Source: Bacillota bacterium
Lineage (GTDB): Bacteria; Bacillota; Clostridia; Oscillospirales; Ruminococcaceae
Assembly: GCA_023443315.1 (NCBI GenBank)
Contig: JAEZVA010000018.1
Location: forward strand, 1-64,000
Direction: 5' to 3'
DNA: 64,000 nt
Shown piece by piece: positions 1 to 7,980 of this stretch (the first letter of the stretch is position 1; each line of letters opens with the position of its first letter). The notes under the pieces are model-generated. The model saw only the letters and a program-made list of their open reading frames with translations. It did not search any database and was not told the DNA's origin. Made by a program: the position numbers and the translations under genes.

Positions 1-320
1 ACCTGCTCCCACTGCCCCTTTTCGTTCTTGGCGTTGCGAAAGGCGGTTTTGTAAAACTGCGTCTTGCACAGGTCGTGCAGCAACCCGCAGATGGCAAAGC
101 TTTCGTGGTTGTCGGTATCGGCGTCAAAATGCTTTTGCATTAACACCTGGTACACGCTCACGCTGTGCTGCACGAGCCCACCCTCGCACGCGCAATGGTA
201 CTTGGTGCTTGCGGGTGCGGTGAAGAAATCGGTGGTCTCAAGCCACTTCAGCAGCTCGTCCGCACCGTCACGATGAACGTTTTTGGTAAAGATATCGATA
301 AACTGTTCTTTATAAGTCAT
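1..320 (-). CDS. HD-domain protein, N-terminal part (cut by window edge)
   Basis: The window edge leaves about 106 N-terminal residues of a gene running leftward. The start ATG (complement of 318-320) follows a GGAG-type ribosome binding site. Visible landmarks are His52 in VQHSVS and the paired His82-Asp83 in LLHDLCKTQ, the pattern of metal-binding HD phosphohydrolase domains. Inference: a small HD hydrolase acting on nucleotides or signalling nucleotides. The substrate cannot be told from this fragment, and the remaining metal ligands lie outside the window. Confidence 0.75.
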   Translation of the reverse strand, partial: MTYKEQFIDIFTKNVHRDGADELLKWLETTDFFTAPASTKYHCACEGGLVQHSVSVYQVLMQKHFDADTDNHESFAICGLLHDLCKTQFYKTAFRNAKNEKGQWEQ

Positions 321-424
321 AGATACGCTCCTTAACATATATGTGTGTAACTGAATTCGTTGTAAGCGAAAACCACAAGGCGGCTAGTTATCCGCCGAGA
401 AGGGGGCATAACAATAGATTGTGA

Positions 425-530
425 TTATTATACCATAGCCGCATTGCGGTTGTGGTATAATTGGCCATCGCCGTAAGGCGGGCCATTAAAATAAGCGTAT
501 AATAAACGCTATGCGTTTATTATACCATAT
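425..530. repeat. Cluster of three inverted repeats (MITE-like or structural element)
   Basis: Three stems follow one another: TTATACCA (428-435) with TGGTATAA (453-460); TGGCC-at-CGCC (462-472) with GGCGGGCCA (477-485) around a GTAA loop; and a perfect 13-bp stem GTATAATAAACGC (497-509) with its complement (513-525). The string TTATTATACCATA occurs at both ends of the cluster. No T-tract marks a simple terminator, so a small non-autonomous repeat or a protein-binding region is possible. Confidence 0.5.
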
Positions 531-630
531 CAAATACTGCGGCGCTACTAAACGCCTCACAATCTCTTCCAATTAGGCGGAAAACATCCCTTACAAAACG
601 GAGTTTATTAATTAGGAGGGTGACAATAAA

Positions 631-672
631 ACAGGCGGCGGCTGTGACCACATAGTCAAAACCGTCGCCTGT
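631..672 (-). terminator. Hairpin, probable terminator of leftward transcription
   Basis: ACAGGCGGCGG (631-641) pairs with CCGTCGCCTGT (662-672), and a small TGAC/GTCA stem sits inside the loop. Read on the minus strand, the hairpin is followed by TTTTATT. It could end the MscL transcript or a short RNA encoded between 790 and 630. Confidence 0.5.
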
Positions 673-803
673 CGTTTAAGATGAAGGGTTGCCGAAGGTG
701 CGTAACCTCGATGGAAGCCAGAGTGCGAGTAAAGGTCACTTGCTTTACACAAAGTAAGTTGGTAATGCCGCAAGGGGCACCAAGGTAAACGGGTGGCAGC
801 GTA

Positions 804-1271
804 TCATCGTTCTTTAAGAAGGTCGCGAATCTCGGTTAACAGCACCGCCTCGTCCGAACGTTTGGGCTCGGGCGGGGGAGCGGGCTTTTCCGCCTCCTTC
901 TTGCGGCGCAGGCGGTTGAGTAGCTTTACCATAAGAAACACCACAAGTGAAATCAGCAGAAAATCGATAACCGTCTGCGCAAATGCGCCGTAGCGAAGGC
1001 TAACCTCTGCCTCGGTGCCAATGGTGTCGGGAAAGGTGTACATGATCTGTGTAAAGTTAATTCCCTTTATTAGGTAACCAATCAGCGGGGTGACGAGATC
1101 CTGCACGAGGGAGTTAACAATCTTCGTAAACGCGCTGCCGACGATAATGCCGACTGCCATATCCACAACGTTGCCGCGGGAGATAAACTCCTTAAACTCG
1201 CCTGCTATCTTACCTTGCTTTTTGATGTTTTCCTTCACCTTTCCGATGTCCACCTTGGATTGAATATCCAT
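804..1271 (-). CDS. mscL: Large-conductance mechanosensitive channel MscL
   Basis: This 155-residue protein has the MscL layout: a short N-terminal amphipathic helix, the conserved stretch FKEFISRGNVVDMAVGIIVG running into TM1 (about residues 26-65), a periplasmic loop, TM2 (about residues 95-118), and a charged cytoplasmic helix. The C-terminal linker is long and Pro/Glu-rich (KPAPPPEPK). MscL forms a homopentameric membrane pore that opens under turgor stress. The start follows AAAGGAGAG. It lies 20 bp behind the FtsZ-like gene on the same strand, so the two are probably cotranscribed. Confidence 0.95.
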   Translation of the reverse strand: MDIQSKVDIGKVKENIKKQGKIAGEFKEFISRGNVVDMAVGIIVGSAFTKIVNSLVQDLVTPLIGYLIKGINFTQIMYTFPDTIGTEAEVSLRYGAFAQTVIDFLLISLVVFLMVKLLNRLRRKKEAEKPAPPPEPKRSDEAVLLTEIRDLLKER

Positions 1272-1291
1272 GACTGTTCTCTCCTTTTGTT

Positions 1292-2041
1292 TTAACTCAG
1301 CTGCTTGTTTATTTCTTTTATCATCTCCATCGTGTGGGGCGCGGGTTTGGAACGCAAAATCTCAACCCGCATCCCGCCCGGCTGTGCGCTTTCACTCAGG
1401 TAGATGTTCCATAGTACGGTAAAGTGGGTGTCCTGCGGCATTAGGCAGAGTAGTGGTGTAATTAGCTCGTCGATATTTAACATATCGTTGCTGGGGGAGA
1501 GCAGTACGCTAATCATCGCCGGCCACGCGTGCCGTGCCATCTCAAGGGCGTTAACATCCCGCTCAAACGCCTGCGGATCGATCTCCTCATATCGCAGCGA
1601 ATGGTGCACCACCGTGCGTGTGGGGTCAAAGGTGGTGCGCAGCTCGGCGGTGTCAAGCTCGAGCAGGCGGGGGCTAACCAGCATATGCGCGACCAAATCC
1701 ATTAGGGGAAACACCCCTGTTTCGGCATCCTCGCTGCCAAGGGTAAAGATACAGCTGCATTTGTGCTTGATGGCCTTTATAAGCTCCGGCGGCGCAGGGT
1801 TTGCAATAATCACAAACACCTCCTCCGCCTTGCAGCGGTCAAGCAGGCGGGTAAGCAGCACAAGGTCGGCAAGACCGCTGCCGTCTGCAACCAAACAGAG
1901 GAGAGAGGACGACGCGTAGCGGTCAATCTCCTCCTCACTGTGGATAATGGGGTAAGCTTCCCCAATATAGGAGGCGGCGTAATCGCCTACCCCTAAAAAA
2001 ATTAGATCCTGCGGGTCACAGCTTGGGTCTAAAAAATGCAT
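1292..2041 (-). CDS. Hypothetical protein, possibly a divergent FtsZ/tubulin-like protein
   Basis: About 249 residues with no clear family signature. The C-terminal third (SVLLSPSNDMLNIDEL, then LMPQDTHFTVLWNIY and GGMRVEIL) has the order and hydrophobic rhythm of the FtsZ second domain, in which a Gly-rich strand is followed by a helix and two strands. The N-terminus (LIFLGVGDYAASYI) recalls the first nucleotide-binding strand and loop but lacks the GGAGxN phosphate loop and the GGGTGTG motif. I infer a degenerate FtsZ-like fold without GTPase activity, at low certainty. The ATG at 2041 is preferred to an upstream TTG at 2053, which sits almost on the AGAAGGG site. It precedes mscL in a two-gene unit. 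Confidence 0.5.
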   Translation of the reverse strand: MHFLDPSCDPQDLIFLGVGDYAASYIGEAYPIIHSEEEIDRYASSSLLCLVADGSGLADLVLLTRLLDRCKAEEVFVIIANPAPPELIKAIKHKCSCIFTLGSEDAETGVFPLMDLVAHMLVSPRLLELDTAELRTTFDPTRTVVHHSLRYEEIDPQAFERDVNALEMARHAWPAMISVLLSPSNDMLNIDELITPLLCLMPQDTHFTVLWNIYLSESAQPGGMRVEILRSKPAPHTMEMIKEINKQLS

Positions 2042-2351
2042 GAGTACGACCAATCCCTTCTAGAGGTCTTTTGATAAAAGCAGTGTGTGAAACACGCTTT
2101 TTTTATTTTTACCGAGTTTGCTACAGTACAGCAATTAGGTATAACACCTCTCTATTATGCACAGCCACTCGGGGCTTGTCCAGCCCAAACTAAGGGCAGG
2201 TCATATTTGGTGCGAGGTTTATTCATAATATCTACGTAGAACTTTGTGCTGTAAACCGATATAATTGCAACTGATAAAGCACTGCAAAGTCAGTAGCCAT
2301 TTCTATAACATACAAAACATACATAGTACTAAGTTGTAAGGATGAGTATCA
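2042..2351. other. Divergent intergenic region of 310 bp
   Basis: This region separates the leftward FtsZ-like/mscL unit from the rightward ABC operon. It carries a hairpin with a T-tract (2082-2110) and a possible rightward promoter, TAGAAC with 17-bp spacing to a TATAAT near 2260. No gene is seen. Confidence 0.5.
2082..2110 (+). terminator. Hairpin plus T-tract in a divergent promoter region
   Basis: AGTGTG (2082-2087) pairs with CACGCT (2093-2098), followed by TTTTTTTATTTTT. It looks like a rightward terminator although no rightward gene precedes it. It may shield the region from antisense transcription or end a short RNA. Confidence 0.45.
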
Positions 2352-3056
2352 ATGAACAGTATTGTAGCCTTCGAGGATGTGCGTAAAAGCTATCGTATGG
2401 GGGAAGTGACCATCCATGCCGCGGATGGCATCAACCTGACCATAAACCGCGGGGAATTCGCGATTATCGTAGGACCCAGCGGCGCAGGTAAAACCACCGT
2501 GCTCAATATGCTCGGCGGCATGGATACCTGCGATTCGGGCAAGATTATCGTCGACGGAGAGGACATTGCAGCGTACAGCCCGAAACGGCTGATTACCTAT
2601 CGCCGGCATGATATCGGCTTTGTGTTTCAGTTTTATAATCTGGTTCAGAATCTAACGGCGCTTGAGAACGTAGAGCTTGCCGCGCAGATCTGTAAAGACC
2701 CCATTCCCGCAGAGGAGGTTCTGCGAGAGGTGGGGCTTTTTGAGCGTAAAAGCAACTTTCCAGCTCAGCTTTCGGGCGGCGAACAACAGCGTGTTGCGAT
2801 TGCGCGCGCCCTTGCAAAGCGTCCCAAGCTTCTGCTGTGCGATGAGCCGACCGGCGCGCTTGATTACAACACCGGTAAAACCATCCTAAAGCTACTACAA
2901 GATACCTGCAAAAACCTTGGCATCACGGTGGTGGTCATCACCCACAATCAGGCAATAACCCCAATGGCGGATCGCATCATCAAGGTGAAAAACAGCCGTG
3001 TGCAGGAGATGGTGCAAAACAGCGACCCCATAGCAGTGGAAAGGATTGAATGGTAG
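2352..3056 (+). CDS. ABC transporter ATP-binding protein, LolD/MacB type
   Basis: A 234-residue ATPase with all motifs of the family: Walker A GPSGAGKTT near residue 41, a Q-loop in GFVFQFYNL, signature LSGGEQQR near 141, Walker B LLLCDEPTGALD, and the switch His in VVITHN. LolD/MacB-type ATPases pair with FtsX-like permeases and drive extrusion or mechanotransmission rather than import. The ATG follows AAGGATG. The last codons overlap the permease gene by 7 bp, so they are translationally coupled. The substrate is unknown. Confidence 0.95.
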   Translation: MNSIVAFEDVRKSYRMGEVTIHAADGINLTINRGEFAIIVGPSGAGKTTVLNMLGGMDTCDSGKIIVDGEDIAAYSPKRLITYRRHDIGFVFQFYNLVQNLTALENVELAAQICKDPIPAEEVLREVGLFERKSNFPAQLSGGEQQRVAIARALAKRPKLLLCDEPTGALDYNTGKTILKLLQDTCKNLGITVVVITHNQAITPMADRIIKVKNSRVQEMVQNSDPIAVERIEW

Positions 3057-6000
3057 CGATGAAAAAAGCCCTGTTCACCTCCGCCCTGCGGGAGATTCGC
3101 AAAACGTTTAGCCGCTTTATGTCTATCTTCTTAATCGTAGCACTCGGCACGGGTTTTTTTGCAGGGGTTAAGGCAACCACGCCGGATATGCTGCTGACCA
3201 TCGATCGGTATTTTGACGAAAACCGCCTTGCCGACCTGCGGATCGTATCCACCATGGGACTGGATGAGGATGATATCCAGAGCATCCGCAACACGCAAGG
3301 GGTGCGTGGGGTTATGCCATCCTATACCGCCGATGTCTTTACCTATATCGAAAGCAACCAGCTCATACTTAGGCTGCACTCGTTGCCCCTTTCCGCCGAG
3401 GAGGAAGACCTTTTAAACCGCCCAACATTGGTGGAAGGCAGGATGCCCACACAGTCCGGCGAGTGCCTTGCCGAGACGCGTGCTTCGGGAACCGCCGGTT
3501 ATCAGATTGGGGACGTCATCACCGTCGAGACAGACGGCGACGACCCGATAGAGGATATGCTGTCGGTCACGCAGTTTACCGTGGTGGGACTGGTCTCCTC
3601 CCCCTATTATATTACATTTGAGCGGGGAAGCAGCTCGGTGGGGAGCGGCTCTGTCGACCGGTATCTGTATGTTCCCGAGCAGGATTTTAGCTTTACGGTA
3701 TACACCGATGCGTTTGTTTCGTTAAACGGCGCACTCGAAGCCGAGAGCTACCAAACGCCGTACAACGATATCGTTGATGCCGAGGTGGAGGAGCTAAAAA
3801 CGGTTGCCGCCCTGCGGGAGCAGCTGCGTTACGAAGCGATTGTCGCCGAGGCGACGGAGGAGCTTGATAAGGGCAGGCGAGAGCTTGCCGACGCAAAACA
3901 AGAGGCAGACCAAAAGCTTGCCGATGCGCGCACAGAGCTCGACGATGCCCACAAAAAGCTTGACGACGGTCGTAGGGAATACTATGACGGGCTCGCAACC
4001 TTTCAAACCGAGATAGCCGACGCGCAAAAAAAGCTGGACGACGGCGAAAAAGAGCTTGCCGAAGGATGGCAGGAGTATCGTGACGGGCTAAGAACCTACG
4101 AGCGGGAGAGTGCGTCCGCCCACGAAAAGCTGGCTGCCGCCAATGCGCAGATTGCGGCGGGGCTTGCTCAGTACGAGCAGGGGCTTGCCCAGTATGAGCA
4201 GGCCGTACAGACCCATGCTGCGCTTTTGGACGCGTTTGCCGCAGTGCAAAACCCTGCGTCTAATTTAGAGCAGCGTCAGGCAGCGCTTGCAACCATTTCG
4301 GGAATTGCCGCCGTGCTGAGCGAAAGCGAGGATACGGCGCAGCTTGGGCAGGTGCTCGCCGCCTATGTTGCCGCCCCTGAGAACCCGTTGAACATCTATG
4401 CCACGCAGGCGGCGCTCGACGGCTTTGCCGGTACGCTCACACAGAACAAGAAGAAGCTTGACGACGCGAAGGCGGAGCTTACTGCGGCGGCCAGAGAGGT
4501 ATCTGCCGGCTATGCGGCGCTTGCCGCGGCAAGCACACAGCTCGAAAACGCAAGGCAACAGCTTGAAGACGCGCAAAAAACACTGGATGAGGGCAAGGCG
4601 GAGCTAAAGTCCGAGAAAGAAAAGGGCGAGCGCAAGCTTGCCGACGCTGCCCGTGAACTGCGAGATGGAGAGCGGGAGCTTGCAAGCGGCGAGCTCGAGT
4701 ATGAGGACGCAAAGAATACAGCCCAGCGTGAGATAGCCGACGCGCAGGCAGAGATTGACGACGCGCAGAAAAAGATTGACGACCTTTCTCCGCCCGAGTG
4801 GTATATTTTAACGAGGGATAGCATTCCCGGCAACGCGGCATACTACGATGATGCCAACCGAATCGACGCCATTGCGAAGGTGTTTCCGTTGTTCTTCCTT
4901 CTTGTGGCGGCACTGGTGTGCCTGACTACTATGACGCGCATGGTGGAGGAGCAGCGAACCGAGCTTGGCACCGTCAAGGCGCTGGGCTACAGCAAGGGTG
5001 CGGCGGTATTTAAGTTTTTGTTCTATTCCGGCCTAGCAAGCCTGCTGGGAAGTGCGGTAGGTCTTGCGATAGGGTTTAAGGTGTTTCCGTTTGTCATTGG
5101 TTCGGCGTATGGCATTTTGTATCAACTCCCCCCGATACAGACCCCGTTCCACTGGGATTACGCCATCCCTACGGCATTGGTCGCGGTGCTGGGGACTATG
5201 TCTGCGGCGCTGCTTGCGTGCTACAAGGAGCTTGCCGAACAGCCTGCCACGCTGATGCGCCCCAAGGCGCCAAAGCCGGGCAAGCGGGTATTGCTCGAGC
5301 GCATCACCCCAATATGGCGTCGTCTGGGTTTTACGCAGAAGGTCACTGTACGTAACCTTTTGCGGTATAAGCGCAGGATGCTGATGACGGTGGTCGGCAT
5401 TGCGGGATGCACCGCGCTGATGGTGGCAGGCTTTGGGATGAAAAAATCCATCTCCTCCATCGGAGCCAAGCAGTACGGTGACATATTCCTGTATCACGGC
5501 ATGGTGGTGGTTGATCAGGATAAGGGGCAAGACCTAAAAGACCAGCTTGATGAAGCAATTGCCGGGCAGGATAACATCACCGGCACGCTGGCTGCGCGGC
5601 AGGAGACGGTCACGGCACTGTCCGGTAACGGCGGGCGTGAATTTGATGCGGTGCTGTTTGTGCCAGAGACTACCGAGACCATCGATGACTATGCGGTGCT
5701 GCGCACACGCGTGGGCAAGGAGCCGATCTCGCTTGAGACAGACGGCGCGGTGATAACCGAAAAGCTCGCGGAGCTACTCGATATACAGGTGGGCGACACC
5801 ATCACGCTGCGGGACACAGACAACCGCCCCTACGACATTCGAGTGGCGGGTGTGACTGAAAACTACGTGTTTCATTACGTCTATCTGTCCCACGAACAAT
5901 ACGAGAGGGTTTTTGACAAGCCCTTTGAGCCAAACACACAGTTTTTGCGCCTAGCCGATACGTCGGACGACGCGCAGGACGCGCTTTCCCGCACGCTGAT

Positions 6001-6475
6001 TTCAAACGACTATGTGGTTTCGGTCTCCTACAATTCATCGGCGGAAAAAAGCTTCTTCGACGTGATGTCCAGCCTTGACTATGTGGTGCTGGTGCTGATT
6101 ATCTCGGCGGGTCTGCTTGCGATTGTGGTGCTGTACAACCTGACCAACATCAACGTAACAGAGCGCATCCGCGAGATTGCCACCATCAAGGTGCTCGGCT
6201 TTTACGATGGCGAGGTATCCTCGTATGTTTACAGAGAGAATGTCCTGCTTTGCCTAATCGGCATAGCGTTTGGTCTGTTCGGCGGCGTCTTTCTGCACGC
6301 CTTTGTTATCAAGCATGGAGAGATTGACGCGGTGATGTTCGGGCGGGAGATTGGGTTGCAGAGCTTTGCAATGAGCGCGCTTCTTACAGCGCTGTTCGCG
6401 CTGCTCGTTAACCTGTCGCTGCATTTTCGATTAAAACACATCAGCATGGTGGAGTCGCTTAAATCGGTGGAATAA
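3050..6475 (+). CDS. FtsX-like ABC permease with giant extracytoplasmic coiled coil
   Basis: This 1141-residue membrane protein is the partner of the preceding ATPase. TM1 is at about residues 17-40. An extracytoplasmic segment follows, containing a coiled coil of roughly 350 residues (about 230-590) built from repeats such as LADARTELDDAHKKLDDG, rich in Lys, Asp, Glu and Ala. The first FtsX core (about 610-760) has three TM helices; a linker and TM near 785 follow, and a second FtsX core closes the protein (about 1020-1141). Homologues in Firmicutes are usually annotated as putative transport system permeases. The coiled coil could reach into the wall and transmit force, as in FtsEX or MacAB. 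Either ATG at 3050 (after AAAGGA) or 3059 could start. Confidence 0.92.
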   Translation: MVAMKKALFTSALREIRKTFSRFMSIFLIVALGTGFFAGVKATTPDMLLTIDRYFDENRLADLRIVSTMGLDEDDIQSIRNTQGVRGVMPSYTADVFTYIESNQLILRLHSLPLSAEEEDLLNRPTLVEGRMPTQSGECLAETRASGTAGYQIGDVITVETDGDDPIEDMLSVTQFTVVGLVSSPYYITFERGSSSVGSGSVDRYLYVPEQDFSFTVYTDAFVSLNGALEAESYQTPYNDIVDAEVEELKTVAALREQLRYEAIVAEATEELDKGRRELADAKQEADQKLADARTELDDAHKKLDDGRREYYDGLATFQTEIADAQKKLDDGEKELAEGWQEYRDGLRTYERESASAHEKLAAANAQIAAGLAQYEQGLAQYEQAVQTHAALLDAFAAVQNPASNLEQRQAALATISGIAAVLSESEDTAQLGQVLAAYVAAPENPLNIYATQAALDGFAGTLTQNKKKLDDAKAELTAAAREVSAGYAALAAASTQLENARQQLEDAQKTLDEGKAELKSEKEKGERKLADAARELRDGERELASGELEYEDAKNTAQREIADAQAEIDDAQKKIDDLSPPEWYILTRDSIPGNAAYYDDANRIDAIAKVFPLFFLLVAALVCLTTMTRMVEEQRTELGTVKALGYSKGAAVFKFLFYSGLASLLGSAVGLAIGFKVFPFVIGSAYGILYQLPPIQTPFHWDYAIPTALVAVLGTMSAALLACYKELAEQPATLMRPKAPKPGKRVLLERITPIWRRLGFTQKVTVRNLLRYKRRMLMTVVGIAGCTALMVAGFGMKKSISSIGAKQYGDIFLYHGMVVVDQDKGQDLKDQLDEAIAGQDNITGTLAARQETVTALSGNGGREFDAVLFVPETTETIDDYAVLRTRVGKEPISLETDGAVITEKLAELLDIQVGDTITLRDTDNRPYDIRVAGVTENYVFHYVYLSHEQYERVFDKPFEPNTQFLRLADTSDDAQDALSRTLISNDYVVSVSYNSSAEKSFFDVMSSLDYVVLVLIISAGLLAIVVLYNLTNINVTERIREIATIKVLGFYDGEVSSYVYRENVLLCLIGIAFGLFGGVFLHAFVIKHGEIDAVMFGREIGLQSFAMSALLTALFALLVNLSLHFRLKHISMVESLKSVE

Positions 6476-6493
6476 CAGTTTGATAATATAATG

Positions 6494-6542
6494 ACAGCCC
6501 GCAGATGAGGTGCCAGATGGTCCTCACTCTACGGGCTGTTTT
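6494..6542 (+). terminator. Rho-independent terminator after the FtsX operon
   Basis: ACAGCCCG near 6494 pairs with CGGGCTGT near 6532, with a second inner stem GAGG/CCTC, and the hairpin is followed by TTTT. It lies 19 bp after the permease stop codon. Confidence 0.85.
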
Positions 6543-6591
6543 GGCTTATGTGGTCAATTGGGTCGGATGGAATTAACGTTTGACTAAACCA

Positions 6592-7293
6592 TTACTGCCT
6601 TAATACACCTGCATACTGTTTTAGCAGTGCGCTTCGTGCTTTGTGGTCGGGCATTACCTCCGAAACAAGGTTGTAGAATGCGGCGGAATGGTTGGGGTAC
6701 ACCAGGTGTGCAAGCTCGTGCGCCACAACATACCGCACGCAGGCAGGCGGTGTGCAGATGAGACGGTGGCTTAGAAGGATGACGCCCGTTTTGGGATGAC
6801 AGCTGCCCCAGCGCGCGGTCATCCGCCGTGGGCGAAGCTGCGAAGGGGAGAGCTTAAATCGGGCAAACGCGCCCAGTAGTTCGTTGCCCATCACAGAAAA
6901 CATCTCACCGCTGTATGAAAACAGCCATTCATCGACCGCTTGTTTTAACGCCTCGGTGTCTTCTGCGTCTGGCATCATTATGTGAAGTACATTTTCACGC
7001 AGAAAAGCATCTCGTCTGCTGCCCTGTGCAGCAGAGACCCGAACACGCTCTCCAAGCAAAAGCACGCTGCTTCCGTCAAAGAAGGCAACATCTAATCTAT
7101 GCGCGACCCGCTCCTTCGCACGGATAATCCAGTCCGTCTTGCTGTGCACAAACGCGTCAATGGTTTTTGGGGGTGTGCTGCGCGGTGCAGATACCCAGAC
7201 CTCGCCGTCCTCTGAGACGTGCAGGTTGATGTTTTTTACGCGCTTGCGAACCGTTCGATAGATAATTTTGCCCGTTTCTTTGTTTGCTTGCAT
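6592..7293 (-). CDS. YgjP-like (DUF45) zinc metalloprotease-type protein
   Basis: About 233 residues with the family hallmarks RWGSCHPKTGVILLSHRL and VVAHELAHLVYPNHSAAFY, in which the HELAH motif and the later His would bind zinc. YgjP/DUF45 proteins are M48-like predicted metal-dependent hydrolases, usually standing alone in Firmicutes. The start is set at the ATG complementary to 7291-7293, preceded by AAAGGG. An upstream in-frame ATG would add 22 hydrophobic residues without a ribosome binding site. It is monocistronic and convergent with the ABC operon. Confidence 0.85.
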   Translation of the reverse strand: MQANKETGKIIYRTVRKRVKNINLHVSEDGEVWVSAPRSTPPKTIDAFVHSKTDWIIRAKERVAHRLDVAFFDGSSVLLLGERVRVSAAQGSRRDAFLRENVLHIMMPDAEDTEALKQAVDEWLFSYSGEMFSVMGNELLGAFARFKLSPSQLRPRRMTARWGSCHPKTGVILLSHRLICTPPACVRYVVAHELAHLVYPNHSAAFYNLVSEVMPDHKARSALLKQYAGVLRQ

Positions 7294-7519
7294 CGTTGCG
7301 CCCTTTCGCCATATAGCTATTAGTTTAATAAATGACCAAATAAAACAGAGTAATAACACGTAGGCTTTTACGAAGATATTGTGCTGACATTGTTAGTTAA
7401 TCGCTTTTTATTCTTGCACCATCATACAAGCCAGAAACTGTCTGGGTCAATATAGGCGGGTGAAAATAAATATATAATACAAAATATTGTGCACTTTTTA
7501 CGTAAAACAGTCTTGAAAA

Positions 7520-7533
7520 CGAAAACGGTTTCG
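7520..7533. promoter_or_regulatory. LacI-family-type operator, site 1
   Basis: CGAAAACGGTTTCG is a 14-bp near-palindrome with a central CG, matching the style of CcpA/LacI-family operators. It lies far upstream and could support looping or control of an upstream promoter. Confidence 0.5.
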
Positions 7534-7645
7534 AAAATGTTTGCGAAAAATATCTTCGGGTAACGAGCGTTTGGCACAATCAGGCGAAATCCTTATAATG
7601 AGGATAAATTTACAACATGTGTGCAATATTTGCGCAACAATTCGG

Positions 7646-7673
7646 TTGATATGTTACAAAAACAAGATATAAT
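7646..7673 (+). promoter_or_regulatory. Candidate promoter, distal
   Basis: TTGATA (7646-7651) and TATAAT (7668-7673) are separated by 16 bp. It would give a leader of about 300 nt before the LacI gene. Confidence 0.45.
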
Positions 7674-7842
7674 ATAGATAAATTGACGATTCAGTGCGCT
7701 GCTTATTAAGGCGTAAATTACTGTCGAATGGTTGTACATTTTGGCGCAAAAAGTGCTATTTGTCCGAAATTATCTTCGAAACAGTGTTTCGTAATCTGTT
7801 ATAAAAACGCAAAGAATGGCATAATTATGACGTTGTAATCGA

Positions 7843-7852
7843 TTTCGCGAAA
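7843..7852. promoter_or_regulatory. Operator-like palindrome, site 2
   Basis: TTTCGCGAAA is a perfect 10-bp palindrome about 40 bp upstream of the proximal promoter -35. It resembles the half-sites of sites 1 and 3. Confidence 0.35.
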
Positions 7853-7890
7853 ATATATGTGTATTATTTATAGTTTTTTTAAAAACAGTC

Positions 7891-7919
7891 TTGCATTTAT
7901 TCATCTATTGATATATAAT
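7891..7919 (+). promoter_or_regulatory. Proximal promoter of the LacI gene and glycan locus
   Basis: TTGCAT (7891-7896) and TATAAT (7914-7919) are spaced by 17 bp. The predicted transcription start falls on the adjacent operator at 7926-7940, the classic layout for repression. Confidence 0.75.
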
Positions 7920-7925
7920 GTGGGT

Positions 7926-7940
7926 ACGAAAACGTTTTAA
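7926..7940. promoter_or_regulatory. LacI-family operator at the transcription start
   Basis: The core AAAACGTTTT (7929-7938) is a perfect palindrome centred on CG and lies directly after the -10 box. It is best explained as the autoregulatory site of the regulator encoded at 7981. Confidence 0.65.
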
Positions 7941-7980
7941 GTTGCGTTATCCAGTAAACTGTATAGGGGCACACACAAGA

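Larger units (their letters stand above)
321..803. other. Intergenic region of 483 bp, rich in hairpins, no gene seen
   Basis: No convincing coding region is present. The left part (425-530) holds three closely packed inverted repeats. The right part (620-790) holds a strong hairpin and several smaller potential stems that could belong to a structured RNA. The flanking genes both run leftward, so this stretch could carry the 3' end of the mscL transcript and the promoter of the HD-domain gene. Confidence 0.6.
7294..7980. other. Long intergenic regulatory region of 687 bp upstream of the LacI gene
   Basis: AT-rich and without a believable gene. It carries two candidate rightward promoters and three palindromic operator-like sites centred on CG (7520-7533, 7843-7852, 7926-7940), which fit LacI-family binding. 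The string AAAACAGTCTTG appears twice, near 7504 and 7883. An ATG at 7918 could open the regulator frame, but it lies inside the promoter and is not used here. Confidence 0.7.

Noticed and set aside
600..790. Lysine-riboswitch resemblance on the plus strand (GTTGCCGAAG pairing with GGTGAC)
   Set aside because: The AGAGGYGC and AAGAGUA core motifs are absent and no rightward gene follows; the next gene runs leftward.
7918..7980. Upstream in-frame extension of the LacI regulator from ATG 7918
   Set aside because: It would translate through the -10 box and operator and place 21 unrelated residues before the conserved helix-turn-helix.
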